Assembly (NCBI GenBank): GCA_903896045.1
Contig: CAITWD010000010.1
Span: 20,274-84,273 of the forward strand
DNA: 64,000 nucleotides
Reading direction: 5' to 3'
DNA from: an uncultured Actinomycetes bacterium
GTDB lineage: Bacteria; Actinomycetota; Thermoleophilia; Miltoncostaeales; Miltoncostaeaceae
Every line of letters begins with the position of its first letter. Position 1 is the first letter of the stretch. Below, piece by piece: positions 33,803-44,441 of the stretch. The notes beneath the pieces were generated by a model. That model made no database searches and was not told the DNA's origin. It saw nothing but the letters and a program-made list of their open reading frames with translations. A program made the translations under genes and the position numbers.

Positions 33803-35044
33803 ATCGGTTTACGGGTCATGAAATTTGGCGGCAGCTCGGTCGCCGATGCAGACAAAATTCGTAATGTTGCCCAACGGATTGCTGCTGCCCGCGAACTCGG
33901 TGACGACGTCGTGGCGGTCGTCTCGGCCCGTGGCAAGACCACCGACGGCCTCGTCCAGCTCGCCCATGAGATCAGCGATCGACCCGATCCGCGCGAGATG
34001 GACATGCTGCTCTCGACAGGTGAGCGCATCTCCTGCGCCCTGGTCGCGATGGCCCTCCATGACCTCGGTCACCAAGCGGTGTCATTTACCGGTTCTCAGG
34101 CGGGGATCTTTACCGATAGTGCCCATACCAAGGCGCGAATCGTCGAAATCCGCGCGGAGCGCCTGCACGACGCCATTACCGAAGGTCACATCGTCCTCGT
34201 CGCGGGCTTTCAGGGAATGTCGCTCGATGAAAAAAATGTGACGACCCTCGGGCGCGGTGGCAGTGACACCACCGCCGTGGCACTCGCGGCTGCGGTCAAC
34301 GCAGATGTCTGTGAGATCTATACCGACGTCACCGGGGTCTTCACCGCAGACCCGCGGATCGTGCCTGGTGCGGTCAAGCTGACACGCATCAGCCACGAGG
34401 AAATGTTGGAGATGGCCGCGATGGGCTCAAAGGTCCTCGCGCTACGATCAGTTGAATTCGCACGCAACTATGACGTCCCATTGCACGTGCGCTCGTCGTT
34501 TGTTCTCGACGAAGGGACCTGGATTACCAAGGAGACACCCGAGATGGAACAGGCGATCGTGTCCGGCATCGCGCACAAGAGCGACGAAGCCAAGATCACG
34601 ATCACGGGGGTCGCCGACCAGCCAGGTGTCGCGGCAACGATCTTTACCGTGCTCGCAGATGCATTGATTAATGTCGACACCATCATCCAGAACATGGGAA
34701 TCGACGGGCGCGCAGATCTGTCATTCACTCTGCCCTTGGATGAATTGGGTCGCGCCCAGGATGCGCTTGCCACCATCCAGGACCAGCTCAAATTCTCATC
34801 TCTGACCGCCGATGATCAGATCGGCAAGGTCACTCTGGTGGGTGCGGGAATGAAATCAAATCCAGGAATCGCCGCCAAGATGTTCCGGGTGCTTTCTGAG
34901 AATGGCATCAACATCTTGATGATCGACACCTCCACCATTCGTATCACCGTGGTCATTCATCGCGATGATGTTGCTCGCGCCGTGCAAGCCCTACACGATG
35001 CCTTCGCACTTGAGGTCCAGGCAGCGAGTCGCGTCAATGTTTAA
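33803..35044 (+). CDS. lysC: Aspartate kinase
   Basis: The 413-residue enzyme phosphorylates aspartate, the first step to Lys, Met and Thr. It has [15 protein letters not shown] at the N terminus, the RGGSDTTA nucleotide/substrate loop and two C-terminal ACT domains (about 265-413) for amino-acid feedback. The start is notable: AAGGAGA (33790-33796) is followed at normal distance by ATC 33803, giving the family-typical [15 protein letters not shown] 33782 lies before the ribosome binding site and ATG 33818 lies 22 bases after it. The start of asd overlaps the stop by eight bases. Confidence 0.94.
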   Translation: MGLRVMKFGGSSVADADKIRNVAQRIAAARELGDDVVAVVSARGKTTDGLVQLAHEISDRPDPREMDMLLSTGERISCALVAMALHDLGHQAVSFTGSQAGIFTDSAHTKARIVEIRAERLHDAITEGHIVLVAGFQGMSLDEKNVTTLGRGGSDTTAVALAAAVNADVCEIYTDVTGVFTADPRIVPGAVKLTRISHEEMLEMAAMGSKVLALRSVEFARNYDVPLHVRSSFVLDEGTWITKETPEMEQAIVSGIAHKSDEAKITITGVADQPGVAATIFTVLADALINVDTIIQNMGIDGRADLSFTLPLDELGRAQDALATIQDQLKFSSLTADDQIGKVTLVGAGMKSNPGIAAKMFRVLSENGINILMIDTSTIRITVVIHRDDVARAVQALHDAFALEVQAASRVNV

Positions 35045-36044
35045 CGTCGCCATCGTCGGCGCCACCGGCGCCGTGGGCACGATGATGCTGCGCGTACTCG
35101 AGGAACGCGGCTTCCCGGTCACCGAATTGCGGCCCTTGGCGAGTGCGCGCAGTGCCGGCCGCATCGTGGAATACCTCGGCAAGCCATATGTGGTGCAAGA
35201 GCTCACCGAAGATAGCTTCGAGGGTATTCAGATTGCACTCTTCTCCGCAGGCGGAGATCGTTCACGCGACTTTGCCCCCGCTGCCGTTGAGGCGGGCGCA
35301 GTGGTGATCGACAACTCATCGGCATTCCGCATGCACGACGATGTCCCGCTTGTCGTGCCTGAGGTCAACGAAGCGGCGATCGCCAATCACCATGGGATCA
35401 TCGCGAATCCCAACTGTGTCGCGGCACCCCTGGTTGTGGCCCTCAAGCCCATCGCCGATGCCGTCGGTCTGGAGCGGGTCATCATCTCGAGTTATCAAGC
35501 GGTCTCAGGCACCGGCCAGCAGGGCATCAATGAATTGATGCGCCTCACCCAAGGCTATCTCGCAGGCGACGAGCCCGAACCATCGGTCTACCCGCATCCC
35601 ATCGCGTTCAACGTCCTCCCGCACATCGACACCTTCGATGACACCGGCTATACCGGTGAGGAGCGGAAGGTGATTGCCGAAACTCGCAAGATGCTCGGGC
35701 TGGCAGATCTTGCGGTATCCGCGACCTGTGTCCGCGTTCCGGTCTTTCATGGGCATTCCATCTCCGTGCAAATTGAGACAACCGACGCCCTCGATGCCGC
35801 TGCTGCCCGCAATCTGATGATGGCAGCCCCGGGACTCATCCTCGCCGATGAGCCGCAGTTGGCGATCTATCCACTTCCCCGACTCGCCACCGGCCGCGAT
35901 GAAGTGATGGTTGGGCGCATCCGCAATGATCTCTCGCATCCGCGCGGGCTTGTGATGTGGATCTCCAGCGATAACTTGCGCAAGGGCGCCGCGACCAACG
36001 CGGTCCAGATCGCAGAATCTCTTGTGACCCGGGGCTGGCTCTAA
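35037..36044 (+). CDS. asd: Aspartate-semialdehyde dehydrogenase
   Basis: The 335-residue NADP-dependent enzyme has a Rossmann motif GATGAVG (8-14), the catalytic Cys127 in NPNCVAAP, and the His general base region [11 protein letters not shown]. It reduces aspartyl phosphate from LysC to the semialdehyde. The ATG at 35037 overlaps the end of lysC (ATGTTTAA), so both are co-translated. Confidence 0.95.
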   Translation: MFNVAIVGATGAVGTMMLRVLEERGFPVTELRPLASARSAGRIVEYLGKPYVVQELTEDSFEGIQIALFSAGGDRSRDFAPAAVEAGAVVIDNSSAFRMHDDVPLVVPEVNEAAIANHHGIIANPNCVAAPLVVALKPIADAVGLERVIISSYQAVSGTGQQGINELMRLTQGYLAGDEPEPSVYPHPIAFNVLPHIDTFDDTGYTGEERKVIAETRKMLGLADLAVSATCVRVPVFHGHSISVQIETTDALDAAAARNLMMAAPGLILADEPQLAIYPLPRLATGRDEVMVGRIRNDLSHPRGLVMWISSDNLRKGAATNAVQIAESLVTRGWL

Positions 36045-37135
36045 GCCCCGGTCACCGAGGTGTGGGTCGTCTCCTCGGGCACGACGAAGATACCTGCGGG
36101 AACGGGGGCAATGCGGTACCCGACAGGCTGCCCGGCAACTGTCACGCGGCGCGAATGGATGTGCTCGCCACGCGCATGGGCCTCGGTGCATGCCGCGCAG
36201 AGACCCTCGCGCTCATCGGTATCAAGCACTGCATGACCATGCGCGGGGTCATTGAGACACAGGCCCGCAAAGGGCTGGTGTGCAGGCATCGCAATACCAA
36301 CCAGTTCTCCCGCACGCGCAGCATCCCCGAAGCCATGGGTGAGTGATTGTGCAGCCTGCACGAGATCCTTTGGGGCGGTTGCTCGGCGAATCAGCACCGC
36401 TGCAGCCAGATGATGTGCGTCAGCAGCCTCGATCAGGGCACGCGCTTCTCGCCCGTCGCTATGACCGTTGAGCTGGGCGATGCGCGCGCCAAGGGCGTCG
36501 ACATAGACACTCAAGACCCCTCGCACCTCCATTGCGCGTCGATGAGCGGCATGTTGCTCACGACGGATTCCCCACCCGATCGCAGCCGCGGCACCGCAGA
36601 GTGCGAGACCCACCAACAGCACCAAATCTCTGAGTCCCGTCCCGTTATCGGTTGGCGGCGGAGTCGCGACCTCGCCCGCGATGAGAAGTCGCGCCGCAGG
36701 ATCAGTGATGGCTGTCGCGCCGACGGCGGCAATTGCATTCCGCATCGATAATTCCGCGCGCGGACCCGCTGCCCCCACGCCGCCATTTGGCACCGTGATC
36801 ACGAGAGTTCCCGAGTATTTGAGTGCGTCACGGATCTGGCTGGCGTAGAGGAAAATGTCCTGAACGCCAACGGGCGCAACCGCCGCGAGCTTGATCTTCT
36901 CACCACGCGCGACGAGCTCAGCCGCATCCGCACGCACTTGGCGTACAACTGCGGCACTGTAGATCTGTGGATCGGCGTAGCTGGAATGTGTCCGCAGTAT
37001 CGCGACGACCCCATGTGGATGCGAATGCTCTGCGAACGCCGGCGTCCCGTTCACCATGGAAAGGGCGAGGACCGCAAGAATCGCCACCGCTCGATGCATC
37101 ATCTGTGGGAGCCGCGGACCCACCCGCATAGTCAC
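36041..37135 (-). CDS. Secreted-type single-span membrane protein, unknown function
   Basis: The 364-residue product has a signal peptide (MMHRAVAILAVLALSMVNGTPAFA, starting about residue 12), an extracytoplasmic domain to about 160 with two VITVPNGG/AITDPAARLL-like strands, a membrane helix at about 168-188 and a cytoplasmic C-terminal part with a Cys pair (EGLCAACTEAH). The layout (exported alpha/beta domain then one helix) recalls TPM-domain proteins but no signature is certain. The GTG start overlaps the upstream GNAT gene (GTGA), and the stop overlaps asd by four bases on the other strand. Confidence 0.6.
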   Translation of the reverse strand: MTMRVGPRLPQMMHRAVAILAVLALSMVNGTPAFAEHSHPHGVVAILRTHSSYADPQIYSAAVVRQVRADAAELVARGEKIKLAAVAPVGVQDIFLYASQIRDALKYSGTLVITVPNGGVGAAGPRAELSMRNAIAAVGATAITDPAARLLIAGEVATPPPTDNGTGLRDLVLLVGLALCGAAAAIGWGIRREQHAAHRRAMEVRGVLSVYVDALGARIAQLNGHSDGREARALIEAADAHHLAAAVLIRRATAPKDLVQAAQSLTHGFGDAARAGELVGIAMPAHQPFAGLCLNDPAHGHAVLDTDEREGLCAACTEAHARGEHIHSRRVTVAGQPVGYRIAPVPAGIFVVPEETTHTSVTGA

Positions 37136-37764
37136 GCCGAGGCGGAACGCACGCGGCGGCGGGAGATGCCACCAACGACACGATGACCGAGTGCAACCAC
37201 ACGTCCTGGACTCGCTGCCGGAAGATCGGCGATCTCAAGACGCATCAACGAGACCTGGCCGGACGAGCGAATGGCCACAAATCCAAGCCCATCCAAAAAG
37301 TCACGGTCGAACAGGGTGTGATGGGATCCGAAGCGATCGAGGTGCGGGACATCCTCCGGGTAATTCAATCCAAATGCTTCGACAGCGACGTACCCCCGGG
37401 ACTGAACATCCGCGAGCGCTTCGAGAAAGAGACGCTCACACATCCCCGCAGGATCGTCGGTGCCCAGATAGACGCATGTCACGACCGCCGCATCCGAAGA
37501 AGCCGGACCAGCAGGCATCACTCGAGTGCGTGGAAAAATTGATCGGGGGCCATATTGAATCATCCCGCGGAATGCGCCATTCTCGCGCAGCACGCGCCCC
37601 CACGGGCCGAAACGACGTTCCGCGACCTTGCCCCAACGGCGCTTGACGCGCGCACTTGTTCGGCGATGTGGGCGCTGCCAAAACACGCAGTCCGCACAAC
37701 ATGCGGGCAACTCATCGGCAACGGCATCGGTGACGGCAAGGATCTGATTCACATCATCGATCAT
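37132..37764 (-). CDS. GNAT-like N-acetyltransferase
   Basis: The 210-residue protein has the acetyltransferase core elements: DAAVVTCVYLGTDDPAGMCERLFLEAL (core strand and pyrophosphate region) followed by VAVEAFGLNYP. The N terminus has a Cys cluster ELPACCADCVFWQ often seen in this actinobacterial subgroup. The substrate is unknown. The ATG at 37764 is chosen because the conserved part starts there; an upstream in-frame extension is Arg-rich and unlikely. It shares a transcript with the membrane protein gene downstream. Confidence 0.7.
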   Translation of the reverse strand: MIDDVNQILAVTDAVADELPACCADCVFWQRPHRRTSARVKRRWGKVAERRFGPWGRVLRENGAFRGMIQYGPRSIFPRTRVMPAGPASSDAAVVTCVYLGTDDPAGMCERLFLEALADVQSRGYVAVEAFGLNYPEDVPHLDRFGSHHTLFDRDFLDGLGFVAIRSSGQVSLMRLEIADLPAASPGRVVALGHRVVGGISRRRVRSASA

Positions 37765-37815
37765 GCCAGACCCACTCACAGGTACCCACCTCGTTGACAA
37801 TTTTTCTGACAAAAA

Positions 37816-37845
37816 AGGGCGCCGGCACGAATGCCGACGCCCTGT
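37816..37845 (-). terminator. Intrinsic terminator of the sdh operon
   Basis: On the minus strand AGGGCGTCGGC pairs with GCCGGCGCCCT (one mismatch) around a six-base loop and is followed by TTTTTT. It lies about 30 bases after the sdhE stop: a textbook Rho-independent terminator. Confidence 0.9.
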
Positions 37846-37876
37846 GTCAATTCCACACACCCATGCTGGAGGAAAC

Positions 37877-38785
37877 CTAGGCGCGTCCCGCCAATGCTGG
37901 CTCGCCGCCAACAACTGAGAGCACTGGATCCATCGACACCATGTGCCGCTTGAAGTCCATCACCTTGTGGTCGAGTCCCAATGCCAAGCCAAGCAACTGC
38001 GGCAAGTGCAACACCGGCATGTTGTAGACCTCGCCATTTGCCGCTTCGGCCTTACGCTGGTAGGCGTCCATCGCCAAGTGGCAGAGTGGGCACGGGGTCA
38101 CCATGCAGTCTGCACCTGCGTCACGCGCTTGCGAGAGCGCAGCGTGTGACTCCTTGAGTGCCGTGTTCTCACGCGCGAGCAGAATCGGGAATCCGCAGCA
38201 CTTGCTCTTGGCCTCGTAATCGGCAACCTCGCCACCAAGCGCCACGATCAACCGCTCCATCGACTGTGGCTGGTCCGGGTCCTCAAAACCCATCACCGAT
38301 GATGGCCGCAAGAGCTGGCAGCCGTAGTACGGCGCAACCCTGAGTCCATTCAGCCCCTTCGGACCTTGGCGCTCCAACATCGAGAGCCCTTCCTCGGTAG
38401 CGATGTACCACAACAGGTGGGTGACCTCTTTGGTGCCCTCGTAGGGACGGGCGCCTGCCTTGACCAGCTCCTCGTTCACACTCTCGAGCAAACGTGGGTC
38501 TTCCTTGACGAGCTTGTTGGCCCGGCGCAGGTTCAAGGTGCAGACATTGCAGATGGTCATGATGTCGCAGCCCATCTCTTCCGCCTGCGACAAGATGCGC
38601 ACATTGAGCGTCAGATACAGGTTCGGCTTCGCCTCCGCGACGTCACCGGCACCACAACAGGTCGCTGCGGGCATCGGAAGAAGATCGATGTCCAGCATTG
38701 GAGCAAGTGCTTTGGTGGTGGAGTTGAGCTCTTTCGAGCTGAACTCGGCCACGCACCCTGGGTAGTACGCAAACTTGCGTGCCAA
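37877..38785 (-). CDS. Type E succinate dehydrogenase subunit (HdrB-like CCG domains)
   Basis: The 302-residue protein carries two cysteine-rich CCG modules as in HdrB and in SdhE of archaeal/cyanobacterial-type E succinate:quinone reductases: ATCCGAG with NVCTLN in the first half and SKCCGFP with TPCPLCH in the second. These bind a special iron-sulfur cluster and replace the haem-b membrane anchors SdhC/D. The TTG start follows the sdhB stop. Quinone reduction at the membrane would then depend on amphipathic contacts. No sdhC/sdhD gene is near. Confidence 0.85.
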   Translation of the reverse strand: MARKFAYYPGCVAEFSSKELNSTTKALAPMLDIDLLPMPAATCCGAGDVAEAKPNLYLTLNVRILSQAEEMGCDIMTICNVCTLNLRRANKLVKEDPRLLESVNEELVKAGARPYEGTKEVTHLLWYIATEEGLSMLERQGPKGLNGLRVAPYYGCQLLRPSSVMGFEDPDQPQSMERLIVALGGEVADYEAKSKCCGFPILLARENTALKESHAALSQARDAGADCMVTPCPLCHLAMDAYQRKAEAANGEVYNMPVLHLPQLLGLALGLDHKVMDFKRHMVSMDPVLSVVGGEPALAGRA

Positions 38786-39736
38786 CTAGATCGTCTCCTT
38801 CACGTTCTTAATGATCCTCTTGACCTCATCCAACTTTTTGACTTTGTGTGGAATTGGCGAGGGAGCCTTGCCCTTAGAAATCATCTTGAGTGCAAATGGG
38901 ATGTCGAACTGCGACTTGATCGGCTGCGTCAATGGCACCAAGAGGGTTTCATTGAGCTTTCCGCCGGTGCGCAGGGAAATCAAGAACGCCTTGGCGTGAC
39001 GACCACCCGCGTCGCGCAGTGCAATGCCCTCTTGAAAGGCAATGCCACCGAGCTTCTCAATGGCGTCACGTGGGTCGACGCCCTTCGGGCAGCGCTCATT
39101 GCAATACATGCAACGGGTGCAGTCCCAAATGCCGTGTTCACCTGAGTAGAGCTTGGCGCGCTGACTGCGCTGACCATCGCGCTCGTCACCGGCAAACCGG
39201 AATCCCCAGGCGAATGCCGCTGGACCGACGAACTCTGGGTCAGCTGCGAGCGAGTTGCACTCGGAGTAGCAGGCGGCGCACAGCACACACTTGCTTTCGT
39301 TGTAGATCTTCTGCATGGCCTCCTTGGAGACAATGCGCTCGCGCTCAGGGGCGTCGCCGTCGGGAATCAAGTACGGCTTCACCGACTTGAACTTGTTCCA
39401 GAAGGGCTCCATGTCGACAACCAAGTCCTTGATCGGCTTGAAGTTGCCAATCGGGTCGACACGAACCGGCTGACCGCCGTTCTGATCCTTTAAGTCCTCA
39501 ACCTGGGTCATGCAGGCGAGCACTGTTTTCCCATCGGCGCGGCAGGCACATGACCCACAAATCGCCGAGCGACAGGAGTACCGCACCGCAAGCGTGCCGT
39601 CTTGTTCATTCTGAAGACGCAGGATCGCGTCAAGCAGCGTCAGGTCGGTCCCATGCTCCAGCTCATATTTTTGCCGGTAGGCCTCATCGCTGGTGTCTGG
39701 CTGATAGCGAAAGACATCAAAGGTGGTCTGTGGCAT
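38786..39736 (-). CDS. sdhB: Succinate dehydrogenase iron-sulfur subunit, type E variant
   Basis: The 316-residue subunit has the [2Fe-2S] ligands Cys55, Cys60, Cys63 and Cys75, then C150-x2-C153-x2-C156-x3-C160 and C206-x2-C209-x2-C212-x3-C216-P. In ordinary SdhB the last group has three cysteines for a [3Fe-4S] cluster; the extra Cys209 is the type E trait and would allow a [4Fe-4S] cluster. It passes electrons from SdhA to the HdrB-like subunit. ATG overlaps the sdhA stop (TAATG). Confidence 0.93.
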   Translation of the reverse strand: MPQTTFDVFRYQPDTSDEAYRQKYELEHGTDLTLLDAILRLQNEQDGTLAVRYSCRSAICGSCACRADGKTVLACMTQVEDLKDQNGGQPVRVDPIGNFKPIKDLVVDMEPFWNKFKSVKPYLIPDGDAPERERIVSKEAMQKIYNESKCVLCAACYSECNSLAADPEFVGPAAFAWGFRFAGDERDGQRSQRAKLYSGEHGIWDCTRCMYCNERCPKGVDPRDAIEKLGGIAFQEGIALRDAGGRHAKAFLISLRTGGKLNETLLVPLTQPIKSQFDIPFALKMISKGKAPSPIPHKVKKLDEVKRIIKNVKETI

Positions 39737-41427
39737 TAGTAGGACCTCACCTGGGGCTCGAACTTGGTAAAGGTGACTTCAGAGTATTCAAGACGAATTT
39801 CATCGTCTTCTTGGTACGCAAGAGTGTGCTTCATCCAATTCTCATCATCGCGCTCGGTGAAGTCGGTACGCGAGTGTGCCCCACGACTCTCTTCGCGTGC
39901 GATTGCCCCACACACCATGGTGTCGGCCAGATCGAGAAGGTATCCGGTCTCGATCACATGGATCAATGACTGGTTAAAGGTCTTGCCCTTGTCGTCGACC
40001 ACGACGCCCTTGTACTGATCACGCAGGCGATCGAGGATGACCTTTGCCTCTTCAAGTTCGGAGCCGGTGCGGAAGACGCCAACCTTCTCTTGCATCGTGT
40101 CGGCAAGCTCATCGCGCAGCACGTGCTGACGCGGGCCATCGGCGCGCTCAAGCAGTGCGCGCAGCTTGGCCTCGTATGCGTATCCATGCTCCGGCGTCGC
40201 CTGAATACCGCGGCCATTGAAGTCCTGTGCGAAACCAGCAGCGGCCGAACCGGTGCGTGCACCGAAGACCACAGCTTCCAAGAGCGAGTTACCACCCAAG
40301 CGGTTGGCACCATGCACCGACACACAGGCGCACTCGCCTGCAGCAAACAGGCCGGGCATGTGCGGTGCGGCGCCCCACGAGTCCACATGCACGCCACCCA
40401 TGTGGTAGTGGGCTCCCGGGCGAATCGGAATCGGTGCGTCGATCGGATCCACGCCGGCAAATGCCATTGCCAGTTCACGAATCTGCGGCAACCGCTCCAT
40501 GATCTTGTCGCGACCCAGGTGGCGCAAGTCGAGCAACACCGAGCCATCGATGCCGCGGCCTTCCATAATCTCGGTGGCCTCGGCACGGGACACAACATCA
40601 CGCGATGCAAGCTCAAGCTTGTTCGGCGCGTACTTGGTCATGAACCGCTCGCCGTCCTTATTGAGCAAGATGCCGCCCTCACCACGTGCGCCCTCGGTCA
40701 CCAGCACACCGCTGGGATTCAGGGTCGTCGGGTGGAATTGCATGAACTCCATGTCCTTGAGCGGTACGCCTGCGTGCAACGCAAGGGTCATACCGTCGCC
40801 GGTCGAGCTGTGCGAGTTGGTGGACGGCGCGTACACGCGGCCTGCGCCACCGGTTGCAAGGACAACTGCCTTGGCCCCAATCGCTTCCACGGTGCCGTGG
40901 ACCATGTCGTAGGCAACCACGCCCGCACAGCCACCGTGATCATCCTTGATCAGCTCAGTGACGAAGTATTCCTCGTAACAGGGGATGTCGTACTTCACAC
41001 ACACGGTGTAGAGGGTGTGGAGAATCACCAGCCCGGTGAGGTCGGCGGCGTAACAGGTGCGTGGGAATCCGGCACCACCAAATGGCCGCTGGGCGATCTT
41101 TCCGGTCGTTTCATGACGGGAGAACACCGCACCCCAGTGCTCAAGCTGAATGATTTCACCTGGTGCGTCACCACACAGAATCTCGATCGCGTCCTGGTCT
41201 CCCAGGTAGTCCGAGCCCTTTACGGTGTCGAAGGTGTGATTGTCGGTCGAGTCGTCGGTCGCGTTACCGAGCGCGGCATTGATTCCACCCTGGGCTGCGC
41301 CCGAGTGGCTGCGCACTGGGTGCACTTTGGTTACTAACGCGACATCGACACCGGCCTCGTGTGCAGCAATCGCCGCACGCATACCTGCTAAGCCAGCTCC
41401 GACGACAATAACGTCATGGCTGTGCAA
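39736..41427 (-). CDS. sdhA: Succinate dehydrogenase flavoprotein subunit
   Basis: The 563-residue subunit has the N-terminal FAD motif [12 protein letters not shown], His41 in [10 protein letters not shown] for covalent FAD, the active-site segment [21 protein letters not shown] and the substrate-site HYHMGGV. It oxidises succinate to fumarate in the TCA cycle. The TTG start has GGAAG upstream. First gene of the sdhABE operon, divergent from icd-mdh. Confidence 0.95.
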   Translation of the reverse strand: MHSHDVIVVGAGLAGMRAAIAAHEAGVDVALVTKVHPVRSHSGAAQGGINAALGNATDDSTDNHTFDTVKGSDYLGDQDAIEILCGDAPGEIIQLEHWGAVFSRHETTGKIAQRPFGGAGFPRTCYAADLTGLVILHTLYTVCVKYDIPCYEEYFVTELIKDDHGGCAGVVAYDMVHGTVEAIGAKAVVLATGGAGRVYAPSTNSHSSTGDGMTLALHAGVPLKDMEFMQFHPTTLNPSGVLVTEGARGEGGILLNKDGERFMTKYAPNKLELASRDVVSRAEATEIMEGRGIDGSVLLDLRHLGRDKIMERLPQIRELAMAFAGVDPIDAPIPIRPGAHYHMGGVHVDSWGAAPHMPGLFAAGECACVSVHGANRLGGNSLLEAVVFGARTGSAAAGFAQDFNGRGIQATPEHGYAYEAKLRALLERADGPRQHVLRDELADTMQEKVGVFRTGSELEEAKVILDRLRDQYKGVVVDDKGKTFNQSLIHVIETGYLLDLADTMVCGAIAREESRGAHSRTDFTERDDENWMKHTLAYQEDDEIRLEYSEVTFTKFEPQVRSY

Positions 41428-41733
41428 ACTTCCGCCCCCCCTCGGGTCCTCTCGTGGTGGACAGCGTGATCAAGATAGTGATCTCGGAATCTACCGGAAT
41501 TCTCGGCGTCCGGCATGGGACATCCGACCTTCTCGCGAAAGGGAGTTTTTCCCCGTCAAACTCCCCCAAAAACCACACATTCCGCGCATTGGATGACAGA
41601 TTCATCCGGTACATCTCGCCGAGTGCTGATGCTAAGCGTATACTCCCGCTGTTTTACGTGGCGATTCGGGACCGTGCCATGTGCACAACTTCCCCCGACG
41701 CCCTCACAACCGCCACACAAGGAGCAGGTTTCA
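41428..41733. promoter_or_regulatory. Divergent sdhA / icd intergenic control region
   Basis: The 306 bases between the two TCA operons contain no gene. On the plus strand TATACT at 41639-41644 is a good -10 box for icd. A hairpin GGGAGTTT (41541-41548) with AAACTCCC (41558-41565) sits between the two genes and could be a shared regulator site. On the minus strand TAGATT at about 41489-41494 is a weak -10 candidate for sdhA. Confidence 0.45.
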
Positions 41734-42828
41734 GTGGCTTATCGCGTCACGTTTATTCCCGGTGACGGAACCGGTCCAGAAATCGCCGAAGCAACCAAGC
41801 GAGTATTGGATGCAACTGGCGTCGATTTCGACTGGGACGTGCAAGAAGCTGGCGTCGACATCATGAAGGAAGTAGGGACACCGCTCCCTCAATCCACGAT
41901 TGATTCGATTCTTGAGAACAAGATCGGCATTAAAGGCCCGATCACCACACCCGTGGGTACTGGATTCCGCAGCGTGAATGTTGCGCTTCGCAAGGTGTGC
42001 AACCTGTACTCCTGCGTGCGTCCCTGCAAGTACTACGACGGTGTGCGCACCCTCTACCGCGACATCGACATCGTGTTCGTGCGTGAGAACACGGAAGATC
42101 TGTACGCCGGTATCGAGTTTGAGGCGGACACGCCGGATAACTTGCGGTTGATCGATTTCCTCAAGGAAACTAACCCAGAGGCGACCTTCGGCGAGCACTG
42201 CGGTATTTCGATCAAGCCGATTTCAGCCGAAGGTTCCGAGCGGATCGTGCGCTACGCGTTCGACTACGCCCGTGATAATGGCCGCAAGAAGGTCACTGCG
42301 GTCCATAAGGCCAACATCATGAAGTTCACCGATGGCCTGTTCCTGGCGACGGCAACAGAAGTCGCCAAGGACTACCCGGACATCGAGTTTGAAGAGCGCA
42401 TCGTCGACAACATGTGCATGCAGTTGGTGCAGAAGCCTGAGTTGTACGACGTCATCGTGCTTCCCAACCTCTACGGCGATGTGTTGAGCGACTTGGGCGC
42501 TGGACTCGTCGGCGGTTTGGGTGTTGCGCCAGGCGCAAACATCGGCAGCGAGGCAGCATTGTTCGAGCCCACTCATGGTTCTGCGCCGAAGTACGCCGGT
42601 CAGAACAAGGTGAACCCGATGGCGATGATGCTCTCCGGGGTCATGATGCTCAAGTACCTCAAGGAGCAAGAGGCAGCCGATCTGATGGAAGGCGCGATTG
42701 CCGACATCATCCGTGAAGGAAAGTCTGTGACCTACGACATGAAGGCGGATCGTAATGATCCGACCGCACTCGGCACCGCAGAGGTAGCCACCGCCATCAT
42801 TGCGCGCATGAAGGAGTTGGGCGCGTAA
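41734..42828 (+). CDS. icd: Isocitrate dehydrogenase, NAD-type (IDH/IMDH family)
   Basis: The 364-residue enzyme has [14 protein letters not shown] at the N terminus, [12 protein letters not shown] for substrate binding and the metal-site [21 protein letters not shown]. Its short length and the residues after [15 protein letters not shown] fit the NAD-using branch rather than the longer NADP enzyme of E. coli. GTG at 41734 has AAGGAG nine bases upstream. The stop overlaps the mdh start (TAATG). Third TCA step: isocitrate to 2-oxoglutarate. Confidence 0.9.
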   Translation: MAYRVTFIPGDGTGPEIAEATKRVLDATGVDFDWDVQEAGVDIMKEVGTPLPQSTIDSILENKIGIKGPITTPVGTGFRSVNVALRKVCNLYSCVRPCKYYDGVRTLYRDIDIVFVRENTEDLYAGIEFEADTPDNLRLIDFLKETNPEATFGEHCGISIKPISAEGSERIVRYAFDYARDNGRKKVTAVHKANIMKFTDGLFLATATEVAKDYPDIEFEERIVDNMCMQLVQKPELYDVIVLPNLYGDVLSDLGAGLVGGLGVAPGANIGSEAALFEPTHGSAPKYAGQNKVNPMAMMLSGVMMLKYLKEQEAADLMEGAIADIIREGKSVTYDMKADRNDPTALGTAEVATAIIARMKELGA

Positions 42829-43808
42829 TGGGGGCGATACGTGTTGCCGTGACCGGTGCTGCCGGTCAAATCGGATACTCCCTCCTGCCGCGCATCGCGT
42901 CAGGTGAGATGTTCGGCAAGGACCAACAGGTTGACCTTCGTCTGTTGGAGATTCCCGTCGAGCAGGTCCAAAAGGCCTTGCTCGGCGTCGTCATGGAATT
43001 GGATGACTGTGCGTTCCCGCTCCTGACAAAGATCACCCCCACCGATGACCCACGCGTTGCTTTTGGTGACGCAGATTGGGTGCTCTTGGTGGGCTCAAAG
43101 CCACGTGGCCCGGGCATGGAGCGCGCCGACCTGTTGAAAGACAACGGTCGCATCTTCATCGGTCAGGGTGACGTGATTGACGAGGTCGCTGCAGATGGCG
43201 CATCGGTTGCTGTTGTCGGTAACCCGTGCAACACCAATGCAATGATCGCCGCAAGTCGCTTCACGCGCCTCTCACCAACTCGCGTGACCGCGATGACCCG
43301 TCTGGACCAAAACCGCGCATCGACGCAGTTGGCCCAAAAGGCTGGCGTCCAGGTCACCGAGGTGGAGAACGTGATCATTTACGGCAACCACTCGCCGACA
43401 ATGTTCGCCGACTTCCTGCATGCCACAATCGGCGGCCGCCCCGCAACTGATGTGATCTCTGATCACAACTGGCTGCGTGAGGACTTCTTGCCGAAGGTCG
43501 GCAAGCGTGGCGCCGAGATCATCGAAGCACGTGGACTCTCGAGTGCCGCATCGGCAGCAAATGCCCTTGTGGATCATGTGAAGGCACTCTTCACCCCGAG
43601 CGATAAGGTGCACTCCATCGCCGTGCAGTCAGATGGCTCGTATGGCTTTGCTGAGGGCATTTGGGCATCGGTGCCGGTCAAGACCGTTGCACCGGGTTCG
43701 TACGAAATCGTCAAGGGCGTTGTGCACGACGAGTTCGCGCAGTCGAAGATCAACGCATCCAACGATGAGTTGGTCGGCGAGCGCGAGACCGTCGCGGAGC
43801 TCCTCTAA
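42828..43808 (+). CDS. mdh: Malate dehydrogenase
   Basis: The 326-residue cytosolic-type enzyme has [19 protein letters not shown] at the NAD site, VGNPCNTNA, the substrate-binding TRLDQNRA and the catalytic His region YGNHSPTMF. It oxidises malate to oxaloacetate with NAD. It is translationally coupled to icd and ends the transcript at a strong hairpin. Confidence 0.95.
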   Translation: MGAIRVAVTGAAGQIGYSLLPRIASGEMFGKDQQVDLRLLEIPVEQVQKALLGVVMELDDCAFPLLTKITPTDDPRVAFGDADWVLLVGSKPRGPGMERADLLKDNGRIFIGQGDVIDEVAADGASVAVVGNPCNTNAMIAASRFTRLSPTRVTAMTRLDQNRASTQLAQKAGVQVTEVENVIIYGNHSPTMFADFLHATIGGRPATDVISDHNWLREDFLPKVGKRGAEIIEARGLSSAASAANALVDHVKALFTPSDKVHSIAVQSDGSYGFAEGIWASVPVKTVAPGSYEIVKGVVHDEFAQSKINASNDELVGERETVAELL

Positions 43809-43824
43809 GACCACACCGCACTCA

Positions 43825-43856
43825 CCAACGTTCCCGGGACATCCCGGGAACGTTGG
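43825..43856 (+). terminator. Perfect 15-bp hairpin after mdh
   Basis: CCAACGTTCCCGGGA (43825-43839) pairs with TCCCGGGAACGTTGG (43842-43856) across a CA loop. Symmetry lets it serve both mdh and the convergent thioesterase gene. Confidence 0.85.
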
Positions 43857-43883
43857 TCATGTGTGCATCACATGTGTGGGTGA

Positions 43884-44252
43884 CTAGCTGGGAGCGGGAA
43901 CCGCGACCGGGCGACCGTCGCGACCAACGGCGACCAACGTGAAGTGCCCCACCACGCACAGCTCGCGGGCGCCGTCCTCGATCCGCTCACGCCAGACGTC
44001 AATCTTGACCCGCACCGAGGTTGTCCCAACGCTTTCGACGACCGCCTGAATCTCCACCAGGTCCCCCTGGACGATCGGCACACGAAATGTGATTTCATCC
44101 ATCGCGGCGGTGACCACATTGCCCCGGGCTTGCCGCATCGCGGCATAGGCGGCGCAACGGTCCATCCACCCGACAAGTGTTCCCGCGAACAAGTTGCCTT
44201 GCGAATTCGTGTCTTGCGGAAAGACCGATTGCAATGACGTCGCGCTCATCAT
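43884..44252 (-). CDS. Acyl-CoA thioesterase, hotdog fold (YciA-like)
   Basis: The 122-residue protein contains the YciA/BACH-type motif NSQGNLFAGTLVGWMD, where the Asn and Asp frame the active site, and the strand MDEITFRVPIVQGDLVEI. Such enzymes hydrolyse acyl-CoA to CoA and a free acid in the cytosol. GGGAGG six bases before the double ATG sets the start at 44252. Confidence 0.85.
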   Translation of the reverse strand: MMSATSLQSVFPQDTNSQGNLFAGTLVGWMDRCAAYAAMRQARGNVVTAAMDEITFRVPIVQGDLVEIQAVVESVGTTSVRVKIDVWRERIEDGARELCVVGHFTLVAVGRDGRPVAVPAPS

Positions 44253-44441
44253 GATGTGCCTCCCTGGGACGATCTCGATCCAAGCCTACCCCGTTGCATG
44301 ATCGGTGCGCGCTGCGTGCAGAAATTGCAACAGGCAGCCCTCGCGATGGGGCCCGCCACTACACTAGCCATGCACCCACCCTGCGCATTGTCCGCATTGC
44401 TCCGTGCGGATACCCATGTGCGCACCTTCGAAGGCGCCCGG

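Noticed and set aside
33109..34029. Long open frame (306 codons) on the minus strand over recR and lysC
   Set aside because: It is the antisense of two certain genes and has no family features.
40090..41337. 415-codon plus-strand frame opposite sdhA
   Set aside because: Antisense of a highly conserved gene; typical of GC-rich codon bias.
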